Assembly: GCA_001940755.1 (NCBI GenBank)
Contig: MEHH01000180.1
Span: forward strand, 1-5,866
DNA: 5,866 bases
Origin: Candidatus Heimdallarchaeota archaeon AB_125
Lineage (GTDB): Archaea; Asgardarchaeota; Heimdallarchaeia; Heimdallarchaeales; Heimdallarchaeaceae
Direction: 5' to 3'
The notes under the pieces were generated by a model. It ran no database searches. It saw nothing but the letters and a program-made list of their open reading frames with translations, and was not told the DNA's origin. The position numbers were made by a program, and so were the translations under genes. Of this stretch, positions 1 through 5,406 are shown piece after piece (within the stretch, counting starts at the first letter, position 1; each line of letters starts with the position of its first letter).

Positions 1-483
1 GAGTTTTATTTCTCTAGCTCTTGTATGTTCCTTGGTTTCCTCATTTAATGCATTTGTTAATACATCAAATTCTTCAATTTTACGCCTTAAATCTGATATT
101 CTTTCATTTAAAGAATCAACCTGAAGATTAGCTTCTGTGCTAATTTTTTCTCTTTCCAAAATTAGTGCTGATAATTGCTCAATATCTCTTTGTTTACTTG
201 TAATTTCAGACTGGAGAACATCCTTTCTATATGTTATCTCTTGAAGTTCATTACTTAGCTGATCTAGCTGACTGGAACTCTGTGTCTTCTTCTCTTCACC
301 AGAGTTTATAGATTGGTTAATTTCATCAACTTCTTTAAAAAAGGAAGCAAGTTCTTCAGAAAAATCTCTTACTTTAGAATCAATCTCACCTTTTTTACTA
401 GTTAAAACCTGTATTAATTCGTTTAAATTTGAGGCTAAACGTTCAATATTATTCTGAGCTGACTCAAGATTTACTCTACTCAT
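1..483 (-). CDS. Coiled-coil protein, N-terminal part (runs off left edge)
   Basis: A reading frame absent of stops runs from ATG at 483-481 to the window edge, giving the first 161 residues. It starts MSRVNLESAQNNIERLAS. The visible part is hydrophilic, rich in Glu, Lys, Gln, Ser, Leu and Ile, and has heptad-like spacing of Leu/Ile/Val over most of its length, broken by a polar stretch around residues 62-71 (GEEKKTQSSS). This predicts a long coiled coil. There is no signal peptide or membrane helix in this part. The start is well fixed: GGAGG at 495-491 lies 7 nt upstream of the ATG. The gene lies 115 bp downstream of dppF, past a T-rich tract, so it is probably a separate transcription unit. 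I do not recognise the family. Coiled coils of this type occur in SMC-like, cytoskeletal and tethering proteins, and low complexity makes any similarity unreliable. The gene is confident; its function is unknown. Confidence 0.85.
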   Translation of the reverse strand, partial: MSRVNLESAQNNIERLASNLNELIQVLTSKKGEIDSKVRDFSEELASFFKEVDEINQSINSGEEKKTQSSSQLDQLSNELQEITYRKDVLQSEITSKQRDIEQLSALILEREKISTEANLQVDSLNERISDLRRKIEEFDVLTNALNEETKEHTRAREIKL

Positions 484-501
484 TCTATCTCCTCCATTAA
501 C
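484..501 (-). promoter_or_regulatory. Shine-Dalgarno site of the coiled-coil gene
   Basis: On the minus strand the ATG at 483-481 is preceded by GGAGGAGATAGA. GGAGG (495-491) is a full match to the archaeal anti-Shine-Dalgarno core with 7 nt spacing. It fixes the start. No convincing TATA box is visible in the AT-rich 484-573 spacer; CTATTTATC near 566-574 is only a weak candidate. Confidence 0.75.
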
Positions 502-573
502 AAAATGGAATAATAACAAATAATAAACAAGAAAATAAGTAAATAAACCTTGTTAAAGTCTAAATGATAAATA

Positions 574-598
574 GGAAAAAAAGAGAAAATGAAAAAAC
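574..598 (-). terminator. T-rich archaeal terminator after dppF
   Basis: Directly after the dppF stop codon the minus strand reads as a nearly unbroken pyrimidine tract with T6, T4 and T7 runs separated by single other bases (plus-strand complement about 575-597). No hairpin precedes it. U-rich tracts of this kind are the usual 3' end signals in archaea, so it plausibly ends the dppD-dppF transcript. Confidence 0.6.
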
Positions 599-1822
599 TT
601 ACTGATTAAAGAAATCAGGGTTTTCGTGTCCTCCCTCAATATTATGACAGTAAGCAACATGTCCAGCACTATACCATCTAGCAGGTGGTTCATCAACTCG
701 ACATACATCTGATACTAGAGGACATCGGGTTTGGAATTTACACCCTGGAGGAGGATTAATTGGAGTAGGAATATCTCCGGTAAGGAATATTTTCTTTGAA
801 CGTTTGGTTGGATCAGCAATTGGTACTGCTGAAATCAATGCTTTAGTATAAGGATGCATCATAGATTCAAAGATTTCATCACTGGTTCCTGCTTCCATAA
901 TTCTACCGAGATACATGACATTTACTTCATCACAGAGAATTTTAACAAGAGAAAGATCGTGGGCAATAAAGAGGTATGTTAACCCCATTTTCCTTTGCAA
1001 CTCTAAGATAAGTTGGATAATGGCTGCTCGAACTGATACATCAAGATTTGAAACTGGTTCGTCCATAACGATAAAATCAGGTTCTAATGCTAGAGCTCTT
1101 GCAATTCCTAATCTTTGTCTTTGACCTCCACTGAATTCATGAGGATAACGATAAGCGTGATGAGGTGCAAGACCTACGTCTTTTAGAAGAGTTAATACCC
1201 TGTAACTAGCTTCATCACCAGAAGCAACACCATGGATATCAAATGGTTCTATAATGATATCATGAGCTGTAGCTCGTGGATTTAAAGAAGCATAAGGATC
1301 TTGAAAGACTATTTGTAAATGTCTTCTAATTTCTTTCATCTCATCAGAAGTTAAACGATTGATATCAATACCTTTGAAATAAACGGATCCTGAAGTAGGT
1401 TCATGTAATCTGATAATTGTTTTTGCAGCTGTGCTTTTTCCACACCCAGATTCACCTACTAGACCTACAATCTTTCCTTTCTTAATTTTTATAGTTATCC
1501 CATCTACTGCTTTAAGATGAGCCACTTTAGGTCTTTTATTGAATGGAGGAATGTATGGTAAAGCAAAGTAGAGAACAATAATAGCTCCTACAAGAATAAG
1601 TCCAATAAGTTGTTCAAAAGCAAATACTACGATTGCTCCTACAAAAGCTATCATAAACCATGTAGTTTCAAAGGGAACAGGGATGTCAAAGAATTTTCTT
1701 AGATTATCCACATCTAAAATAACATCTTCTCCCATTTCTTTGGTTCGAATACGATCTGCAAGTAGACCTTTTTGTTGTTGTCTCTCTTGGAGTTTATCTA
1801 TAAAAGAATCTGCACCACTCAT
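599..1822 (-). CDS. dppF: Peptide ABC transporter ATPase (DppF/OppF type) with an inserted two-helix membrane hairpin
   Basis: This is one of the two ATPases driving uptake of peptides or related solutes through a DppB/DppC channel. The chosen start (ATG 1822-1820, 407 residues) follows AGGTGA at 1832-1827. A further upstream in-frame ATG at 1894 would add 24 residues overlapping dppD and has no reason to be used. Visible motifs: Walker A GESGCGKST (123-131), Q-loop Gln174, signature FSGGQRQR (230-237), Walker B FIVMDEP (250-256), D-loop SNLD (258-261), switch His288, and the family's C-terminal HPYTKAL (323-329). Cys361, 367, 374 and 392 have the C-x5-C-x6-C-x17-C spacing of the oligopeptide-ATPase tail. 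The SGGQ signature marks the F half of the pair. The oddities are a polar N-terminal extension (1-33) and, at about 55-91, two hydrophobic helices placed between strand 1 (VILDVDNLRKFF) and the AVDGI strand. Family members are usually about 320-340 residues and soluble. All catalytic residues are intact. The substrate cannot be told from the sequence. Confidence 0.95.
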   Translation of the reverse strand: MSGADSFIDKLQERQQQKGLLADRIRTKEMGEDVILDVDNLRKFFDIPVPFETTWFMIAFVGAIVVFAFEQLIGLILVGAIIVLYFALPYIPPFNKRPKVAHLKAVDGITIKIKKGKIVGLVGESGCGKSTAAKTIIRLHEPTSGSVYFKGIDINRLTSDEMKEIRRHLQIVFQDPYASLNPRATAHDIIIEPFDIHGVASGDEASYRVLTLLKDVGLAPHHAYRYPHEFSGGQRQRLGIARALALEPDFIVMDEPVSNLDVSVRAAIIQLILELQRKMGLTYLFIAHDLSLVKILCDEVNVMYLGRIMEAGTSDEIFESMMHPYTKALISAVPIADPTKRSKKIFLTGDIPTPINPPPGCKFQTRCPLVSDVCRVDEPPARWYSAGHVAYCHNIEGGHENPDFFNQ

Positions 1823-1833
1823 TTTTTCACCTA
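1823..1833 (-). promoter_or_regulatory. Shine-Dalgarno of dppF overlapping the dppD stop codon
   Basis: The minus strand reads TTAGGTGAAAAAATG here. The TAG stop of dppD (1833-1831) lies inside the AGGTGA Shine-Dalgarno (1832-1827), and the dppF ATG follows 4 nt later. The 8-nt gap between stop and start implies translational coupling, with the same ribosomes or local re-initiation giving matched amounts of the two ATPases. It decides the dppF start at 1822 rather than 1894. Confidence 0.8.
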
Positions 1834-2889
1834 ACCTACAATACCTCTTGTTACTGCACCAATAACTCGTTTTTCTCCTTTTTCTGCCATCCAAGCTTTA
1901 CCTTCTTCTGTATAGAGATGACATCGAACTGAATGTCCAGGTTCTATTTCAAGTAATTCGGGTAGAACAGCTTCACAAAGATCCAGCATGTGATAATCAC
2001 AACGTGGGTGGAATCTGCAAGCTGATGGTGGATTAATCAGATTTGGAATCGCTCCTCTGATAATCTGTAAATCTTCTCGCTGTGCATCAGGTCGAGGGAT
2101 AGCACTTAACAAACCACGAGTATATGGATGATATGGAGATTTGAAAATAATCATAATGTCACCAATCTCACAGATGAAACCTGCATACATGACAGCTACC
2201 CTATCGCACATCTCTGCTATTACACCCATATCATGGGTAATAAGAATGATACTCATGTCGAACTCTTCAGAGGTTGCTTTGAGTAATTCGAGAATTTGTG
2301 CTTGGATAGTTACATCTAGAGATGTTGATGGTTCGTCTGCAATCAGGAGCTCAGGATTACAGCTTAAAGCCATTGCAATCATAACTCTCTGTCTCATCCC
2401 TCCAGAAAACTCGAAGGGATAATTATCAACACGTTCATCTGCACTAGGAATACCTACAAGAGACATTATCTTTACTGATTTTTCTTTTGCTTCTTTCTTA
2501 GTAACCTTTTGGTGCAGCATAATTGCTTCACTAATTTGGTCCCCTACAGTAAAAACAGGATTAAGACTGGTCATGGGGTCCTGGAAAATCATTGCGATTT
2601 GATTGCCTCTGATTTTACGCATATCTGAATCACTTAGTTTACGAAGATCTTGACCATGGAAAATAACCTCCCCATCAAGAATCTTTCCTGGAGGATCTGG
2701 AACAATACCTAGGATTGATAATGCTGTGACAGATTTGCCTGAACCAGATTCTCCTACCAAACCAAGTGTTTCTGATTTATATACTATGATATCAACGGAT
2801 TCAATGGCTTTAACCACACCTTCTTCAGTGAAAAAGTATGTTCTTAATCCATTAATTTCCAGTAACACATCTTCTGGTGGACGACTCAT
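1831..2889 (-). CDS. dppD: Peptide ABC transporter ATPase (DppD/OppD type)
   Basis: This 352-residue protein is the D-type ATPase partner of the adjacent DppF; together they form the nucleotide-binding pair under a DppB/DppC permease. Motifs are complete: Walker A GESGSGKS (46-53), Q-loop Gln103 in MIFQDPMTSLNP, signature FSGGMRQR (161-168), Walker B LLIADEP (181-187), D-loop STSLD (188-192) and switch His219. The family C-terminal domain follows: HPYTRGLLSAIP (254-265), then INPPSACRFHPRC with Cys291, 297, 305 and 323. This cysteine pattern is the one reported to hold a [4Fe-4S] cluster in some family members; that it does so here is inferred. FSGGMRQR is typical of the D half. Length and architecture are normal, with no membrane insertion like that in DppF. 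ATG at 2889 is preceded by a weak, closely spaced GTGAT (2897-2893). A TATA box at 2955-2962 suggests it heads a dppD-dppF operon. Substrate specificity cannot be read from ATPases. Confidence 0.96.
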   Translation of the reverse strand: MSRPPEDVLLEINGLRTYFFTEEGVVKAIESVDIIVYKSETLGLVGESGSGKSVTALSILGIVPDPPGKILDGEVIFHGQDLRKLSDSDMRKIRGNQIAMIFQDPMTSLNPVFTVGDQISEAIMLHQKVTKKEAKEKSVKIMSLVGIPSADERVDNYPFEFSGGMRQRVMIAMALSCNPELLIADEPSTSLDVTIQAQILELLKATSEEFDMSIILITHDMGVIAEMCDRVAVMYAGFICEIGDIMIIFKSPYHPYTRGLLSAIPRPDAQREDLQIIRGAIPNLINPPSACRFHPRCDYHMLDLCEAVLPELLEIEPGHSVRCHLYTEEGKAWMAEKGEKRVIGAVTRGIVG

Positions 2890-2954
2890 AAAATCACTTT
2901 ATACATTATTAGCTAATAATCTTAAATCACTTTGTTGATTTTGTTATTCTAACT

Positions 2955-2962
2955 TTTATAAA
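2955..2962 (-). promoter_or_regulatory. Putative TATA box of dppD-dppF
   Basis: TTTATAAA, preceded on the minus strand by the purine-rich TAGGTAAA that could serve as a TFB-recognition element. Initiation about 25 bp downstream would start near 2930-2935, leaving a leader of about 40 nt before the dppD ATG. The region is AT-rich and other weak matches exist, so this is a best candidate, not a certainty. Confidence 0.45.
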
Positions 2963-2986
2963 TTTACCTATCAAACTCAAAGGTTT

Positions 2987-3003
2987 CAGTATACTGTAGT
3001 ATA
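2987..3003. repeat. Overlapping inverted repeats upstream of the dppD promoter
   Basis: CAGTATACTG (2987-2996) is a perfect 10-bp palindrome and overlaps TATACT-GT-AGTATA (2990-3003), a perfect 6-2-6 inverted repeat. The pair lies 25-48 bp upstream of the proposed dppD TATA box, where archaeal activators or upstream-binding regulators can sit. The rest of the 284-bp dppD upstream spacer (2890-3173) shows no ORF; a 9-bp direct repeat ATTCTAACT occurs at 2946-2954 and 3051-3059. Confidence 0.35.
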
Positions 3004-3140
3004 AAGAGCTTATATCAACTTTTTTTGCTTTTAAGATGTTTGTAAATTATATTCTAACTACTCCATTTGATAACTTGAAAGAAAATCTAGCTTTGAAGAA
3101 TTGTACAATTGACTATAAAACTAAACGACCATTCTATTAA

Positions 3141-3167
3141 ATCAATGAAACTCTCTCTTCAGTTGAT
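3141..3167 (-). terminator. Hairpin just downstream of the unknown 262-residue gene
   Basis: ATCAATGAA (3141-3149) pairs with TTCA-G-TTGAT (3158-3167) as a 9-bp stem with one bulged G and an 8-nt loop (ACTCTCTC). It begins 6 nt after the TGA stop of the gene on the minus strand. Only a short, broken T run follows, so it may act as a 3' stabilising stem rather than a full terminator. Confidence 0.35.
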
Positions 3168-3173
3168 ATTTAC

Positions 3174-3962
3174 TCACTTCTTCAGAACCCCAGCTTTTCG
3201 AAGCTTTTTTCTGTATCTATAAACATCTTTTCGAAGAGCTGGAAGAGGTACTTTCAAATCCTCTTTCAGATGAAGCATTACAAACAATTTGACTGCAGGG
3301 TAATTAAGATAAAAGGGGAAAAACGCTACTATCATTGTCAGAGCTGAATTGCTTACATTTGCATAAGGGACAATCTTCTTTCGAGTAAGGTCAGTGATTT
3401 CTTCCAACATTGAATCTAGCTCTTCACTAGCTTGAGGGAGAATCTGTTTCAGATATTTTGTTAGGAGATTGACTTTTGTTAGTAACTCATCAGTAATCTT
3501 CTCGCAATTTGTGTATACTAACTCAGCATTCTCTAGAATTTTTTTCGCTTGTGTGATTTTTCTACAATAAATGCCTAAATCTTTGTCTACTCCCCAAAAT
3601 CGTAAGATTCTAAATAACAAATTCTGTTTTAATTCTCGACCATAATAAGCTAAAGTATTATCAAGAAGGGCAAGAAAATATGCTATCATATCATCGTTGT
3701 TGAAGCTATTATCACCAGAATGACTTTCCAGTAATAAATCACTTAAATATTGAAATTGGATAAAGGCTTCTGCAAAGATATTTTCAGGTATAGTTCTCTT
3801 GGCTAAATCAGAAATAATCTCAATAAATCTGAATACATGGCGTAGGTCTTGGCTCCAATCTATGCGTTCCAATTTTCCATTGATCAGAAAGAGTGGGGTC
3901 TGCAATTCACGGATAGTTTTCTCAAGGGGCTCTAATTGCACTTTATCAACAATAGTAGTCAT
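3174..3962 (-). CDS. Hypothetical alpha-helical protein, 262 residues
   Basis: I do not recognise this protein. It begins MTTIVDKVQLEPLEKTIREL and is predicted almost entirely helical, rich in Leu, Ile, Lys and Glu, without a signal peptide. Helical segments are visible at about 10-30, 36-57, 60-80, 90-122, 133-175 and 178-195. A hydrophobic, aromatic stretch at about 205-232 (NSALTMIVAFFPFYLN, then AVKLFVMLHL) could be one membrane helix or a buried core helix. It is followed by a very basic tail (residues 237-262, ending YRYRKKLRKAGVLKK) that could bind acidic lipid head groups or nucleic acid. Only two cysteines (133 and 153) are present and there is no catalytic motif. The start is supported by GAGG at 3971-3968, 5 nt from the ATG. 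It lies between DegV and dppD on the same strand but has 284 bp and 554 bp spacers on either side, so co-transcription is doubtful. Confidence 0.8.
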   Translation of the reverse strand: MTTIVDKVQLEPLEKTIRELQTPLFLINGKLERIDWSQDLRHVFRFIEIISDLAKRTIPENIFAEAFIQFQYLSDLLLESHSGDNSFNNDDMIAYFLALLDNTLAYYGRELKQNLLFRILRFWGVDKDLGIYCRKITQAKKILENAELVYTNCEKITDELLTKVNLLTKYLKQILPQASEELDSMLEEITDLTRKKIVPYANVSNSALTMIVAFFPFYLNYPAVKLFVMLHLKEDLKVPLPALRKDVYRYRKKLRKAGVLKK

Positions 3963-3992
3963 TTCTTCCTCGAAGTAATATAATGAATTTGG

Positions 3993-4000
3993 TTTAAATA
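3993..4000 (+). promoter_or_regulatory. TATA box, shared candidate for a plus-strand RNA or the minus-strand 262-residue gene
   Basis: TTTAAATA on the plus strand is a perfect match to the archaeal TATA consensus. Read on the plus strand, it would start a transcript near 4022-4026, exactly where the GC-richer structured island begins. Read on the minus strand (TATTTAAA), it would start near 3968-3973, leaving almost no room before the Shine-Dalgarno (3971-3968) and ATG (3962) of the minus-strand gene. The plus-strand reading fits better, but both are possible. Confidence 0.45.
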
Positions 4001-4020
4001 CTCAATAGATTTTTTGTGCA

Positions 4021-4121
4021 GTAAGGTTACAGTTAGAGAGAGTTGCAGAACCAATCTACTTTCACGTAGATGGAGAACTCCCTCCCGTGTTCGAGTTTAC
4101 ACCCAATCTACAAGATTTTTG
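4021..4121 (+). ncRNA. Candidate structured small RNA (unrecognised)
   Basis: Positions 4021-4110 contain about 44% GC by hand count, against roughly a quarter to a third in the flanks. In AT-rich archaea such islands often mark RNA genes. Possible stems: GGTT/AACC (4025-4028 with 4049-4052), CCAATCTAC/GTAGATGG (4051-4059 with 4066-4073, one bulged A, loop TTTCAC), GGAGAACTCC (4072-4081) and GTGT/ACAC (4087-4090 with 4099-4102, loop TCGAGTTT). A perfect TATA box lies about 25 bp before the island and a T5 run (4116-4120) ends it, together suggesting a transcript of about 95-100 nt. GTAGAT (4066-4071) could instead pair with a second ATCTAC (4106-4111), so two folds compete. It does not form a proper tRNA. 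A frame of 67 codons crosses it but is Arg/Ser-rich and not protein-like. This is an inference from composition and pairing only, and it could also be a remnant of a repeat element. Confidence 0.35.
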
Positions 4122-4256
4122 ACTTATGATGTGCAATTAGCAAGACACATCGATATGATAATAACCACTTTGATTAATAAAGGAAGAAAATATAATTGCA
4201 TTTTATTTGCATGTTAACAAAAGAAGAAAAAAAATTTGAAAGAAGGACCGAATTTC

Positions 4257-4406
4257 TTGATTAAAATACAAGATTCAATGCTTTATTGGTCAGGTTCTGA
4301 AGAGATTTTAAATAGAGTAAAGCAAGATATCCTTAATCTTAAACAATCTATAAACGATAAGAATCATAGAGTAGCTCTAGAAGAAATATTAACATATGTA
4401 GAATAA
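4257..4406 (+). CDS. Possible small protein, about 49 residues (42 if started at the ATG)
   Basis: The only plausible plus-strand coding region in the window. From TTG at 4257 it reads (M)IKIQDSMLYWSGSEEIL and ends ILTYVE before TAA at 4404-4406; the first ATG is at 4278 and would give 42 residues. The frame is open from 4218. The product is acidic and amphipathic, with one long helix predicted from about SEEIL to the end, and its codon use (AGA, ATA, CTT, GAA) resembles the neighbouring genes. GGA at 4245-4247, 9 nt before the TTG, is a poor Shine-Dalgarno, and there is none before the ATG. I recognise no family. It could be a real microprotein, a remnant of a larger gene, or chance. It faces the opposite way to all other genes. 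Confidence 0.3.
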   Translation: MIKIQDSMLYWSGSEEILNRVKQDILNLKQSINDKNHRVALEEILTYVE

Positions 4407-4410
4407 GATA

Positions 4411-4476
4411 AAAGAAGAAATAAAAAGAAAAAAAGAGTTTGAGAGAAGGTTTGGTGGTAAAAACTTAAACCAAACC
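4411..4476 (-). terminator. Hairpin plus T-rich terminator after the DegV gene
   Basis: GGTTTGGT (4448-4455) and ACCAAACC (4469-4476) form a perfect 8-bp stem around a 13-nt loop. On the minus strand this stem is followed within about 10 nt by a long pyrimidine tract with T7 and T5 runs (complement of 4411-4437). It lies 40 nt after the DegV stop codon. The hairpin-then-U-tract layout is like an intrinsic terminator and is the strongest 3' end signal in the window. Confidence 0.6.
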
Positions 4477-4503
4477 ATTTATTCTGAAAATAGAAAAATG
4501 CAA

Positions 4504-4523
4504 GGTTTAATCAATTTTAAACC
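4504..4523 (-). repeat. Inverted repeat spanning the DegV stop codon
   Basis: GGTTTAA (4504-4510) and TTAAACC (4517-4523) form a perfect 7-bp stem with a 6-nt loop. The TAA stop (4519-4517) lies inside one arm. It may be part of the 3' end structure of the DegV mRNA. It is short and AT-rich, so chance is possible. Confidence 0.35.
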
Positions 4524-5383
4524 TCATCTAGTGTTGGACACACAGTTGCCATTACCGAACCTTTTCCACAGGTATGAATCATCATTGAAACCATAGGCCA
4601 GTGATGTATGTTCTTAATCTTTCTTACTTTCTTAACGGCTTCTTCTAGTTTTTTGAGCAATTCAGGTGCTCCTGCATCAGTCATAATGAGATCATAAGTT
4701 AAGCCTTCATCAGTTTTTTCTTCTATGTTCTGGACAATTTTCTTAATAGCGCCTTTAAAACCAACACCTCCCCCGATACCAGTTACTCCTGTTTCAAAGT
4801 TTAGTTCAAATAAAGGTTTAAGTTTCATTAAAGAAGAGAAAACTGTAAGTCCTGCACTTTTTTTAACTCTACCTGTTTTAAAAAGAATGTCAAAATTTAT
4901 AGATAGTCCAGCACCATAAATATTGTATTTGATGGATTCCAAGTATTCAATAACTTCATCATGAGTTTTTCCTTGGTTTAACAATTTTACAGCTATAAGT
5001 ACCATTGATCCTTGACTTGGAGCCATAATACCACTATTGTAAATTGTAATTTTAGCTTCCTTCAGTTTTTTAGCAGCTACTTTAGCAGAATTTAAAGCGC
5101 CAGAAATATTAGGACTAAGTCCAATATGAAATATTTCATCATAACCATCATCTAAAATTTTCTGAAAAGCATCAAGATAGTCTTGAGGACTAGGAAAATT
5201 AGAAGTAGGAAAAGGATTCATATCACTTAATTCATTCATGAATGTCTCTCTATCCAATTCTGAAAGTTCTTTGGTTGGTTTTCCATTTATATTCAAATAA
5301 AATTCAATAAATTCAATGTTGTTTTTATCTGTAATTTCCTTAGGGATGCATGTAGTTACATCTGTTGTAACTCTAATAGTCAT
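4517..5383 (-). CDS. DegV-family lipid (fatty-acid) binding protein
   Basis: A 288-residue protein of normal length for the DegV family, whose members hold a long-chain fatty acid between two alpha/beta domains; in bacteria the FakB members present it to the kinase FakA. Family landmarks in order: the N-terminal strand IRVTTDVTTCIP (3-14), PTSNFPSPQDYLDAF (59-73), IGLSPNISGALNSA (87-100), the YNSGIMAPSQG segment (115-125), the second-domain FDILFKTGRV (164-173), LKPLFELN (188-195) and the C-terminal IHTCGKGS (269-276). By position Thr60, Ser90/Ser94, Arg172 and His270 match the residues that contact the fatty-acid carboxylate in FakB structures. There is no signal peptide, so it is cytosolic. 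ATG at 5383 has no Shine-Dalgarno but lies 27 bp from a perfect TATA box, implying a leaderless mRNA. No fatty-acid kinase gene is visible nearby. In an archaeon with isoprenoid membranes the true ligand is uncertain. Confidence 0.93.
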   Translation of the reverse strand: MTIRVTTDVTTCIPKEITDKNNIEFIEFYLNINGKPTKELSELDRETFMNELSDMNPFPTSNFPSPQDYLDAFQKILDDGYDEIFHIGLSPNISGALNSAKVAAKKLKEAKITIYNSGIMAPSQGSMVLIAVKLLNQGKTHDEVIEYLESIKYNIYGAGLSINFDILFKTGRVKKSAGLTVFSSLMKLKPLFELNFETGVTGIGGGVGFKGAIKKIVQNIEEKTDEGLTYDLIMTDAGAPELLKKLEEAVKKVRKIKNIHHWPMVSMMIHTCGKGSVMATVCPTLDEV

Positions 5384-5406
5384 AATTTGTTATTAAGTTT
5401 GGTAAC

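Noticed and set aside
915..2938. Plus-strand frames lying opposite dppF and dppD (for example 915-1124, 1683-1865, 2141-2422 and 2726-2938).
   Set aside because: They are antisense to motif-verified ATPase genes, have no family features and no promoters of their own.
4021..4113. Possible tRNA-Glu: a CTTTCAC anticodon-loop-like segment (4059-4065) and a TTCGAGT T-loop-like segment (4090-4096).
   Set aside because: The stem around CTTTCAC is one base short (the C closes the stem, leaving a 6-nt loop), the bases flanking TTCGAGT (CCGTG and TTACA) do not pair, and no 7-bp acceptor stem can be formed at the right spacing. It could at most be a badly decayed tRNA.
4014..4217. Plus-strand frame of 67 codons starting MCSKVTVRESCRTNLL.
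   Set aside because: Arg/Ser/Thr-rich composition unlike the neighbours, crosses the structured island, has no Shine-Dalgarno, and its codons follow the local GC shift. Treated as a by-product of a non-coding region.
4725..4919. Plus-strand frame opposite the DegV gene.
   Set aside because: Proline-rich antisense shadow of the conserved glycine-rich region of DegV.
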